From: Kitagawia praeruptora
Taxonomy: Eukaryota > Streptophyta > Magnoliopsida > Apiales > Apiaceae
Direction: 5' to 3'
Assembly (NCBI GenBank): GCA_037693485.1
Contig: CM075354.1
Coordinates: 158,249,501 to 158,313,500 of the forward strand
Length of the DNA stretch: 64,000 nt
Shown: piece after piece, positions 46,844 through 58,212 of the stretch
Layout: each line of letters starts with the position of its first letter
Numbering within the stretch: the stretch's first letter is position 1
Notes under the pieces: model-generated
Told to the model about the DNA's origin: nothing
Seen by the model: only the letters and a program-made list of their open reading frames with translations
Databases searched by the model: none
Made by a program: the position numbers and the translations under genes

Positions 46844-47000
46844 GAATATAACCAATCATATGGTGATACATATTAATTTGAGAATTTTTGTGGACAATTT
46901 TTGGGATCTCTAACATTTGTTTCTCATTTTACCCCTGCCAAAAAGCTGAAAATCGCCTGCAACCACCTTTTTGAAAGGAAAAAGGCAAGTTTGGCTATTG
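46440..47000. mobile_element. Foldback element with an (ATT)n microsatellite
   Basis: The left arm (about 46480-46675, CTTGCCTTTTTCCTTTCAAA onward, then GGTTATATTCGTAATAAT) is repeated in inverse order in the right arm (about 46760-47000). The ATT run at 46767-46842 matches a shorter AAT run at 46659-46672 in the left arm, so the microsatellite has expanded on one side only. No clear TSD found. Confidence 0.65.
46767..46842. repeat. (ATT)n microsatellite
   Basis: About 25 copies of ATT, uninterrupted. Confidence 0.95.
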
Positions 47001-47828
47001 TAAAGCATAATGTAATGTAATATGTAATAGAGGATATATATAACTCAACTAGGATAAAAGATAAATAATATTAACACTATACAGTGATCGTGAAATTTGA
47101 AGAACAGGCACCGACAAAGATCAAGTCGCTGAAAGAAGTTCATTAACATGATCAAGCCTCAGTGACAGAATAAGATGTACAGATGATTCAGTTGAAGGGC
47201 CAAAAGATTCCATGTATTTATATTATTTGAAGATATTGCTGCAGGCTAATCAATTGGAATGTAACGAAGATGTGAAGATCAAGATCAGTGCTAGTCACTT
47301 GTGAACCAGACCAGTGCACTAAGTGTCAGCACATACGAGAAGGATCAACACATTAATTCACAGAAAGAATTGCCAAAGCCTATTGACAATCAAGGACAGA
47401 CATAATATTTCAAGGTATTATCAAAGATTAATTTACTCTTAAAATTAACTAAGTAACAGATTAATTAATTATTTATAATAAATAATTAAGTTAATATGGT
47501 ACTTGAATTATTTTCTGAGATGAATTAAAACAGCAAAATAAACAGAAGAGAATATGAATAGTAACTGAAATCACTATTCATATGAATAGTACCCGAAATC
47601 ACTATTCATATGAATAGTACTATTCATATGGCGGCTACTATTCAAAAAGTGGCTACTATTCATATGGCGGCTACTATTCAAAAAGTGGCTGGAGGGGCCC
47701 ACTGGGGTTGTTTAAATAGTACAGCATAGTAACTTTCTATAATCTATAAATAGGCATGCTGTATTTCATTTCAAAACACACCTCAACACACAACTTTCTA
47801 TTCTCTCTCTTATATCATCTCTGTGTAA
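47001..47828. other. Possible LTR or promoter-like region, host of the tandem array
   Basis: No gene. Palindromic TATTCATATGAATA recurs near 47575-47620. A unit of about 40 bp (ATATGGCGGCTACTATTC, AAAAAGTGGCT) is repeated at 47620-47690. TATAAATAGGCATGC at about 47745 followed by a CA/CT-rich stretch looks like a retrotransposon LTR promoter and leader. The first LTR of the array starts directly after it. Confidence 0.45.
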
Positions 47829-50800
47829 TGTGACACCCCCCAAATCCGGGGTCAGAAGATTTGGTTGTCACGCAAAAATCCTCAAAATAAAACATCTGGT
47901 TAATAATAATCACTCACTTGTGATTGTCCAACACTGGAAATATAACATCTGTGACCCCAACATACCAAGATCTTTTAAGGTTATAGGGCTAGAAACAAGA
48001 ATCCAAATTCCATTAAATAGAAAGTATTCATTCTTTACAACATTCTCTTTGATCAAAACTTAAACCACTGGTGTAACTTCGATAAAAAGTACGCCAGGCC
48101 AACTAGACTGTACATAATAATAATAAATATTAGAACTCAATTATATAAAATAAATCTTACTCTAAATCCAGACATCCTGAGCCAAGTCATCTTCGAAATA
48201 GCATCACGCCTCTTCTCTTTCTGAAATGTGCGGATACGTCTCGCCAAACTACCTTACTGAAATGTTAGGATTTACAACAGCAAGTATGAGCGAAAGAAAT
48301 GCTCAGCAAGCGTATAAAAATTTTGATATAAAACCAGGATAAGTGGGGCATAAAATCAACTAAAATGTAAAACAGTTTATAGAGAAACTGAATCAACAAC
48401 TGTGATATAATTCAAATCATAACTGAAATCATTTGGCATGTCATAAAAATGAATCATCTGCCAATTCACAATATATAATAGCCATTCTGGCGATATGGAT
48501 TGGATATATATAAAAAAACAAAACCCATTGCCCCCTGATCAGGTTCAAAAGCAATGGGACCCTTTATACTACCACCAGTACATTTCTATACCCGTGTGTA
48601 TAACCCGGATTTCATTGAGGGTACCAAAATAGGCAAGTAATGTTAGCCTATAGGAAGATGGAATGGTTACCATATCCTCCTTAAATATTGCTGGACCATG
48701 ACAGCAACCATGGCCTCCTACGCTTTATCAGTTTCCAATAAATATTGCTGGACCATGACATCAACCATGGCCTCCTACGCTTTACATTTTGCTGGACCAT
48801 GACAGCAACCATGGCCTCCTACGCTTTACCATTTTCCAATCCAATAGAGCAATTTTCGAATTCAACAGGAAATGCTTAGTTTCACATACAGTTCACATCC
48901 CTATTATTTACTACGATAATAAGGATATGAAGAGTTTATCTTAAACAATTTCCCCACATCAGGATACCAATATCAAGCAACTGAGTTCGCACAAAAATAT
49001 TTAAGAATCACAAATAGCTCTGAACAATAGCTATTCGTCATGATATGAATCAATGAAATATAAAATAAATAGTGTTTAAGATGAAAAAGAAAATACTTGC
49101 CTCTGGTCTTCAGCTATTGCGCAAAGTCGAGGTAACCCGTCTACCTTCTTCTTCTATCTTACGTCATCATGTCCTCTGTTGATCATTCGCTGGTTTACGC
49201 TTCAGCGGTTGCCACGAGTCTGATCCGTCGATATCGAGCCTGCGCGTCTACAATATCTCTGCCAGAAGAAAATACTTGGAAATGTCCCCTTTGAACATAG
49301 ACGTTTTCCCGGTGTTAAAACACCTCACAAGTAAACCAGCAATTCCACAAACAATACTTTCATATCCAAACTTCTTTATTATAATCCACAAACAATACTG
49401 CATCCATCTCCAACCTTCTTCATAACCCACAAAGAATATTGCATCTATCTCCAACCTCCTTGATTAGACATCTACTTATCTCTGTTGACCAACCTAAGTC
49501 AATATTCAACAATTAATCCTTGCGAAAATAAACGATATCACCATCGTTGCCAGTAAATCAAATATATACCGGTCACAACTCAATTTATAACCTAACCCTT
49601 GATACTTAATACCTTAATAATTCACATTGCACGTAAAGAGACTCAATAAGTAGACCACATAATCACATAGCACGTAATTCACATAGCAGATACGACTCAC
49701 AAATAAAAGAGCACTCAAAGTATTTTTAGAATATTTAAAAATATTTTAAAAGCACTTAAAAGAATTTTAAAAGATTTAAATAACTCTTCTTGAATCAAAA
49801 ACGTTTGCTAATAAACCCTCCGGGTAATTATTGGATCTCCAAAATATTTTAACAAATATTTAATCCGGGTTTATAAATAATTTTATAATTTTAAAACTAT
49901 TTTTATCGCTCCCGGATTATTTATAGAATTTTAAAACAATTTCTTTCTATTTTAAATCACTTTTAAACAGAAAATTGGTTAATAATCCTAAATAAATTAA
50001 TTAGAATCAAGTAATAATTAATTAATAAAATTATCTAATAAATAATTACATTTATTAGATAATCAAATTAATTAAATCATTATTTGAGATTAATTAATAT
50101 AATTAAAAGTATTTAATTCTTAATTATTTTTGAATTAAAAACAAATAAATAAAGAAATAAAGAAATAATTAAAATAGAATTCAGAAATAAATTCTTGATT
50201 TATCAAACATTTTCAGAAAATAATATTTCTGAAATTTATAATTAAATTCAGAATTATAAAGTAATTAAAAGTAAATAAAAGTAAATAAAAGTAAATAAAA
50301 GTAAAACTAATTAGTAAAAAGTAAAATTCAATTCTCAAAATCATTTTTCAGAAAAGGGTTAACAGATTTTAGGATCAAACAGGTACTATTCATCACCATC
50401 TACGTTGTTCTTCGTATGAATGCTCGAAGAACAACCACCACCTTCAATGGCAGTTCCCAGAATCCTGCGACCGGAAAAATATTCCGGCGAACTCCGGCAA
50501 CCTTAAAAACGTACCATTTGCTACGGTTTAAGGCTCCAACTCGTTCCAAATCACCTCCTAAACTTAACTATACCATTCATTCCAACCCAGAATCAACCGA
50601 ATCAAAAATCCGGCCAAACCCGATTAAATTCCGGCGACCTTCAAAGAATTATCCGGTCAAAATTCGTTTTCACTCATTTCTCAACCAAATCAAACGTTCT
50701 ATATACCAAATCAAAGCCCAGGAGTTCAATGACTCATATCAATCATCCAAAACATCAAACAATCATCAAGAAATCCGGAAAATTGAAAATTACATCTCAC

Positions 50801-51678
50801 CCCCAAATTTTCGATTTCGAGTTTTAAGCTATTAAAAATCAAACAAAAATTATCAACATGATCCTGAGATTGTATACAATCTATAGACACTAACCACATC
50901 AAGAACAAATCATCCTACAATCCACAATAAATTAGAGAAAATTCGAATATTAAACTAAAATTATAAATTTTTGATTCAAGCAATTTAGGATGTTAAAACA
51001 CACATAAACATGTAGTAGAGATCAAGAGCTTCAGTTTGGTTACCCATATGAACAATTTGGATGCCGGAAACACTGTCAAAAGTGTGTTTGATCTCCAAGA
51101 ACACCAAGAACAATATTCAAAGAATTTTCCAGAAAATAAAATCAAAAATCTGATTTTTGATTAATTTTAACAATTAAAAATAAAATTCTGCTATTTATAT
51201 AAATCTGAAAATTAATACCCCAAAAATATTTTTAACCCCTAATTAAAATTATTAAGCCCTAAAAATAATTTTTATGGGATAAAATGTAAAATTTTTATTT
51301 TTAAACAAATACAATATATATGTCAAAATTTTCCAAAAATTATGAACATTACAAAAATTACAAAATAATGCATCTTTAAATATCCTATCATTATATAAAA
51401 ATAATTTTATCAAAAACAAGGCTTCAGATTCAGTATAGGGGCTGGATCCGGAAATTAAAACGCGAAATAATTGTATTCTAAAAATATAAAAATTACAGAA
51501 AAATAGAATAAAATATTCTATAATACACAGAAGTCACATAACACGTATAAGATAATTTTCCTATTTAATAAAAATCATAACGCGTTTAAATGCATTAAAA
51601 ATAAACTAACACACATTAAAATCAACTAAAAATATATTTAAATATAATAAATTACACGTAATTTTTCGGGTCGTTACA
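47829..51678 (-). mobile_element. LTR copy 1 of the tandem array (3,850 bp)
   Basis: On the minus strand the LTR begins TGTAACGACCCG (51678) and ends GGTGTCACA (47829), so it has TG...CA ends. A polypurine tract (AAGGGGGGAAGAA on the minus strand) lies just above 51678, marking this as the 3' side LTR of the unit above it. The LTR holds three copies of a GCTGGACCATGACAGCAACC unit (48680-48830), an 11-bp stem hairpin (GTTGTTCTTCG, 50404-50435) and a 139-codon open frame without recognisable domain (50416-50835). Confidence 0.88.
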
Positions 51679-53015
51679 TTCTTCCCCCCTTATAAGGATT
51701 CCGTCCTCGGAATCAACTAAGGCAACTAGTAGGGTTCCTTAACTCCTCATCATCAACACTTACTTTACAAAACTTGGGATAGTGCTCCTTCGTAAACAAC
51801 TTCTCCAAAATCTCAGTTCAATTATAGGGTCTCTATCTGACACAGTTATCATTGGAGTCTTACAACACATCATTATTCGTTTCAAATATGGCTCGACCAA
51901 CTTTCCATTAACATAATATCCTTGATAGAGAGAGAGAGAGAGAGAACTGATTCCATTGATATGTCACTGATATTCTAATCATTTTAGGACTCGTTCTTAC
52001 TCTTGGCGATTCCGTTGCGAATCTAACTTCTATCTGCGAATTGCGCTTATCCTGACCTGATTGGCATACCCTTGAAATTCAATAGAGATAACAAGAATCA
52101 TGAAATTTTGAAGAAAACGGATTCCATATCATAGCAAATGTTCCACAATTGTGGTTATGAATAAAGCAACTTGATTTGAAATGAAAGAATAACTGAGAGA
52201 TCAATATGATCACATGAACCCGACGTTGCGTGTCTTAGCTCCGACATTTACAAATAAAGGTGGCCAGCCTTCTTGTAATACACAACACACCAGTGATGGC
52301 GTCCCATCCAACTTCTATCACACAGACAGATATACCTGGTGTCCCCTATAAATAGGTTGTTCGTCTCAGTAGGATTAGAGAAATATGAAAGGAATTCCAA
52401 ATTTGTTATTTTCCGAAAAGAAGAACCAGGAAGAAAGTACCGAACAAGTGGTACTATATTGCAAATAAGGTTATTAATCATTGGAGAAAACAAAAAGTTG
52501 AAAGTCTCATAAATTTAAAAATAGGTTTCATAGTAACCACTGAAACAATTGAGATTCAAAATGGAGATTGAACACAAGTATCAAAATGTCACTGTTTAGA
52601 ATAGGAGATATATCTTTTAACGAATACCTCTTTAAGAGGGATATCAAAATAATTCATAGAAAGAAAAGGTATTGCCAAGGTCACTACTTATGCCTTCTTT
52701 GCCAATTCCTTCGATAGCTCGTCATTCGAATTTAAGCTTCTTCCGTTCCACGTTTTAAGAATATCGATATCGTATGTCATCGTCAACTCGTAATAATCTC
52801 TGAAGATTCCACAGTAGACATCTCCATTCGCCAGGCGATCTATCCAGTTCAGCACAACTATCTCAAACGAGTACTCCAATCTTAACTTACTAATTGGTAC
52901 TATATCCAATAGTCCAACAGGAACTCTACATGAGCTCTGACGTTCCTTACTTAGCTATACACACTCCTACACACTCTCGTTTCTAGTTTACTATAACCTC
53001 AGCTCTGATACCAAC
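51679..53015 (-). mobile_element. Internal region 1 (1,337 bp) of LTR element
   Basis: A polypurine tract lies at the 51679 end. A primer-binding site TGGTATCAGAGC (minus strand, 53013-53002), complementary to the initiator tRNA-Met, stands 2 bp from the next LTR. Between them no gag, protease, RT or integrase motif is seen, only short frames up to 81 codons. The element is therefore non-autonomous (LARD-like). A GA repeat lies near 51930. Confidence 0.85.
53002..53013 (-). other. Primer-binding site (initiator tRNA-Met)
   Basis: TGGTATCAGAGC on the minus strand, the standard iMet PBS of plant LTR elements. The same site recurs at 58199-58210 and 63398-63409. Confidence 0.92.
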
Positions 53016-56000
53016 TGTGACACCCCCCAAATCCGGGGTCAGAAGATTTGGTTGTCACGCAAAAATCCTCAAAATAAAACATCTGGTTAATAATAATCAC
53101 TCACTTGTGATTGTCCAACACTGGAAATATAACATCTGTGACCCCAACATACCAAGATCTTTTAAGGTTATAGGGCTAGAAACAAGAATCCAAATTCCAT
53201 TAAATAGAAAGTATTCATTCTTTACAACATTCTCTTTGATCAAAACTTAAACCACTGGTGTAACTTCGATAAAAAGTACGCCAGGCCAACTAGACTGTAC
53301 ATAATAATAATAAATATTAGAACTCAATTATATAAAATAAATCTTACTCTAAATCCAGACATCCTGAGCCAAGTCATCTTCGAAATAGCATCACGCCTCT
53401 TCTCTTTCTGAAATGTGCGGATACGTCTCGCCAAACTACCTTACTGAAATGTTAGGATTTACAACAGCAAGTATGAGCGAAAGAAATGCTCAGCAAGCGT
53501 ATAAAAATTTTGATATAAAACCAGGATAAGTGGGGCATAAAATCAACTAAAATGTAAAACAGTTTATAGAGAAACTGAATCAACAACTGTGATATAATTC
53601 AAATCATAACTGAAATCATTTGGCATGTCATAAAAATGAATCATCTGCCAATTCACAATATATAATAGCCATTCTGGCGATATGGATTGGATATATATAA
53701 AAAAACAAAACCCATTGCCCCCTGATCAGGTTCAAAAGCAATGGGACCCTTTATACTACCACCGGTACATTTCTATACCCGTGTGTATAACCCGGATTTC
53801 ATTGAGGGTACCAAAATAGGCAAGTAATGTTAGCCTATAGGAAGATGGAATGGTTACCATATCCTCCTTAAATATTGCTGGACCATGACAGCAACCATGG
53901 CCTCCTACGCTTTATCAGTTTCCAATAAATATTGCTGGACCATGACATCAACCATGGCCTCCTACGCTTTACATTTTGCTGGACCATGACAGCAACCATG
54001 GCCTCCTACGCTTTACCATTTTCCAATCCAATAGAGCAATTTCCGAATTCAACAGGAAATGCTTAGTTTCACATACAGTTCACATCCCTATTATTTACTA
54101 CGATAATAAGGATATGAAGAGTTTATCTTAAACAATTTCCCCACATCAGGATACCAATATCAAGCAACTGAGTTCGCACAAAAATATTTAAGAATCACAA
54201 ATAGCTCTGAACAATAGCTATTCGTCATGATATGAATCAATGAAATATAAAATAAATAGTGTTTAAGATGAAAAAGAAAATACTTGCCTCTGGTCTTCAG
54301 CTATTGCGCAAAGTCGAGGTAACCCGTCTACCTTCTTCTTCTATCTTACGTCATCATGTCCTCTGTTGATCATTCGCTGGTTTACGCTTCAGCGGTTGCC
54401 ACGAGTCTGATCCGTCGATATCGAGCCTGCGCGTCTACAATATCTCTGCCAGAAGAAAATACTTGGAAATGTCCCCTTTGAACATAGACGTTTTCCCGGT
54501 GTTAAAACACCTCACAAGTAAACCAGCAATTCCACAAACAATACTTTCATATCCAAACTTCTTTATTACAATCCACAAACAATACTGCATCCATCTCCAA
54601 CCTTCTTCATAACCCACAAAGAATATTGCATCTATCTCCAACCTCCTTGATTAGACATCTACTTATCTCTGTTGACCAACCTAAGTCAATATTCAACAAT
54701 TAATCCTTGCGAAAATAAACGATATCACCATCGTTGCCAATAAATCAAATATATACCGGTCACAACTCAATTTATAACCTAACCCTTGATACTTAATACC
54801 TTAATAATTCACATTGCACGTAAAGAGACTCAATAAGTAGATCACATAATCACATAGCACGTAATTCACATAGCAGATACGACTCACAAATAAAAGAGCA
54901 CTCAAAGTATTTTTAGAATATTTAAAAATATTTTAAAAGCACTTAAAAGAATTTTAAAAGATTTAAATAACTCTTCTTGAATCAAAAACGTTTGCTAATA
55001 AACCCTCCGGGTAATTATTGGATCTCCAAAATATTTTAACAAATATTTAATCCGGGTTTATAAATAATTTTATAATTTTAAAACTATTTTTATCGCTCCC
55101 GGATTATTTATAGAATTTTAAAACAATTTCTTTCTATTTTAAATCACTTTTAAACAGAAAATTGGTTAATAATCCTAAATAAATTAATTAGAATCAAGTA
55201 ATAATTAATTAATAAAATTATCTAATAAATAATTACATTTATTAGATAATCAAATTAATTAAATCATTATTTGAGATTAATTAATATAATTAAAAGTATT
55301 TAATTCTTAATTATTTTTGAATTAAAAACAAATAAATAAAGAAATAAAGAAATAATTAAAATAGAATTCAGAAATAAATTCTTGATTTATCAAACATTTT
55401 CAGAAAATAATATTTCTGAAATTTATAATTAAATTCAGAATTATAAAGTAATTAAAAGTAAATAAAAGTAAATAAAAGTAAATAAAAGTAAATAAAAGTA
55501 AAACTAATTAGTAAAAAGTAAAATTCAATTTTCAAAATCATTTTTCAGAAAAGGGTTAACAGATTTTAGGATCAAACAGGTACTATTCATCACCATCTAC
55601 GTTGTTCTTCGTATGAATGCTCGAAGAACAACCACCACCTTCAATGGCAGTTCCCAGAATCCTGCGACCGGAAAAATATTCCGGCGAACTCCGGCAACCT
55701 TAAAAACGTACCATTTGCTACGGTTTAAGGCTCCAACTCGTTCCAAATCACCTCCTAAACTTAACTATACCATTCATTCCAACCCAGAATCAACCGAATC
55801 AAAAATCCGGCCAAACCCGATTAAATTCCGGCGACCTTCAAAGAATTATCCGGTCAAAATTCGTTTTCACTCATTTCTCAACCAAATCAAACGTTCTATA
55901 TACCAAATCAAAGCCCAGGAGTTCAATGACTCATATCAATCATCCAAAACATCAAACAATCATCAAGAAATCCGGAAAATTGAAAATTACATCTCACCCC

Positions 56001-56875
56001 CAAATTTTCGATTTCGAGTTTTAAGCTATTAAAAATCAAACAAAAATTATCAACATGATCCTGAGATTGTATACAATCTATAGACACTAACCACATCAAG
56101 AACAAATCATCCTACAATCCACAATAAATTAGAGAAAATTCGAATATTAAACTAAAATTATAAATTTTTGATTCAAACAATTTAGGATGTTAAAACACAC
56201 ATAAACATGTAGTAGAGATCAAGAGCTTCAGTTTGGTTACCCATATGAACAATTTGGATGCCGGAAACACTGTCAAAAGTGTGTTTGATCTCCAAGAACA
56301 CCAAGAACAATATTCAAAGAATTTTCCAGAAAATAAAATCAAAAATCTGATTTTTGATTAATTTTAACAATTAAAAATAAAATTCTGCTATTTATATAAA
56401 TCTGAAAATTAATACCCCAAAAATATTTTTAACCCCTAATTAAAATTATTAAGCCCTAAAAATAATTTTTATGGGATAAAATGTAAAATTTTTATTTTTA
56501 AACAAATACAATATATATGTCAAAATTTTCCAAAAATTATGAACATTACAAAAATTACAAAATAATGCATCTTTAAATATCCTATCATTATATAAAAATA
56601 ATTTTATCAAAAACAAGGCTTCAGATTCAGTATAGGGGCTGGATCCGGAAATTAAAACGCGAAATAATTGTATTCTAAAAATATAAAAATTACAGAAAAA
56701 TAGAATAAAATATTCTATAATACACAGAAGTCACATAACACGTATAAGATAATTTTCCTATTTAATAAAAATCATAACGCGTTTAAATGCATTAAAAATA
56801 AACTAACACACATTAAAATCAACTAAAAATATATTTAAATATAATAAATTACACGTAATTTTTCGGGTCGTTACA
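53016..56875 (-). mobile_element. LTR copy 2 (3,860 bp)
   Basis: Almost identical to copy 1 (a handful of substitutions seen by eye). It is 10 bp longer because the GTAAATAAAA repeat near 55460 has one more unit. It serves both as 5' LTR of internal region 1 and 3' LTR of internal region 2. Confidence 0.88.
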
Positions 56876-58212
56876 TTCTTCCCCCCTTATAAGGATTCCG
56901 TCCTCGGAATCAACTAAGGCAACTAGTAGGGTTCCTTAACTCCTCATCATCAACACTTACTTTACAAAACTTGGGATAGTGCTCCTTCGTAAACAACTTC
57001 TCCAAAATCTCAGTTCAATTATAGGGTCTCTATCTGACACAGTTATCATTGGAGTCTTACAACACATCATTATTCGTTTCAAATATGGCTCGACCAACTT
57101 TCCATTAACATAATATCCTTGATAGAGAGAGAGAGAGAGAGAACTGATTCCATTGATATGTCACTGATATTCTAATCATTTTAGGACTCGTTCTTACTCT
57201 TGGCGATTCCGTTGCGAATCTAACTTCTATCTGCGAATTGCGCTTATCCTGACCTGATTGGCATACCCTTGAAATTCAATAGAGATAACAAGAATCATGA
57301 AATTTTGAAGAAAACGGATTCCATATCATAGCAAATGTTCCACAATTGTGGTTATGAATAAAGCAACTTGATTTGAAATGAAAGAATAACTGAGAGATCA
57401 ATATGATCACATGAACCCGACGTTGCGTGTCTTAGCTCCGACATTTACAAATAAAGGTGGCCAGCCTTCTTGTAATACACAACACACCAGTGATGGCGTC
57501 CCATCCAACTTCTATCACACAGACAGATATACCTGGTGTCCCCTATAAATAGGTTGTTCGTCTCAGTAGGATTAGAGAAATATGAAAGGAATTCCAAATT
57601 TGTTATTTTCCGAAAAGAAGAACCAGGAAGAAAGTACCGAACAAGTGGTACTATATTGCAAATAAGGTTATTAATCATTGGAGAAAACAAAAAGTTGAAA
57701 GTCTCATAAATTTAAAAATAGGTTTCATAGTAACCACTGAAACAATTGAGATTCAAAATGGAGATTGAACACAAGTATCAAAATGTCACTGTTTAGAATA
57801 GGAGATATATCTTTTAACGAATACCTCTTTAAGAGGGATATCAAAATAATTCATAGAAAGAAAAGGTATTGCCAAGGTCACTACTTATGCCTTTTTTGCC
57901 AATTCCTTCGATAGCTCGTCATTCGAATTTAAGCTTCTTCCGTTCCACGTTTTAAGAATATCGATATCGTATGTCATCGTCAACTCGTAATAATCTCTGA
58001 AGATTCCACAGTAGACATCTCCATTCGCCAGGCGATCTATCCAGTTCAGCACAACTATCTCAAACGAGTACTCCAATCTTAACTTACTAATTGGTACTAT
58101 ATCCAATAGTCCAACAGGAACTCTACATGAGCTCTGACGTTCCTTACTTAGCTATACACACTCCTACACACTCTCGTTTCTAGTTTACTATAACCTCAGC
58201 TCTGATACCAAC
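56876..58212 (-). mobile_element. Internal region 2 (1,337 bp)
   Basis: Same length and sequence as region 1 apart from isolated differences (for example CTTTTTTGCC for CTTCTTTGCC near 57890). Polypurine tract and PBS are intact; non-coding. Confidence 0.85.

Noticed and set aside
46575..46916. Frames with long Asn or Ile runs
   Set aside because: Translations of the (ATT)n repeat in both strands.
48676..48835. CRISPR-like repeats
   Set aside because: Three diverged tandem copies in a plant LTR with no spacers of uniform size; a minisatellite.
50416..50835. 139-codon frame in each LTR as a host gene
   Set aside because: No domain recognised, and it lies wholly inside a retrotransposon LTR; reported only as part of the element.
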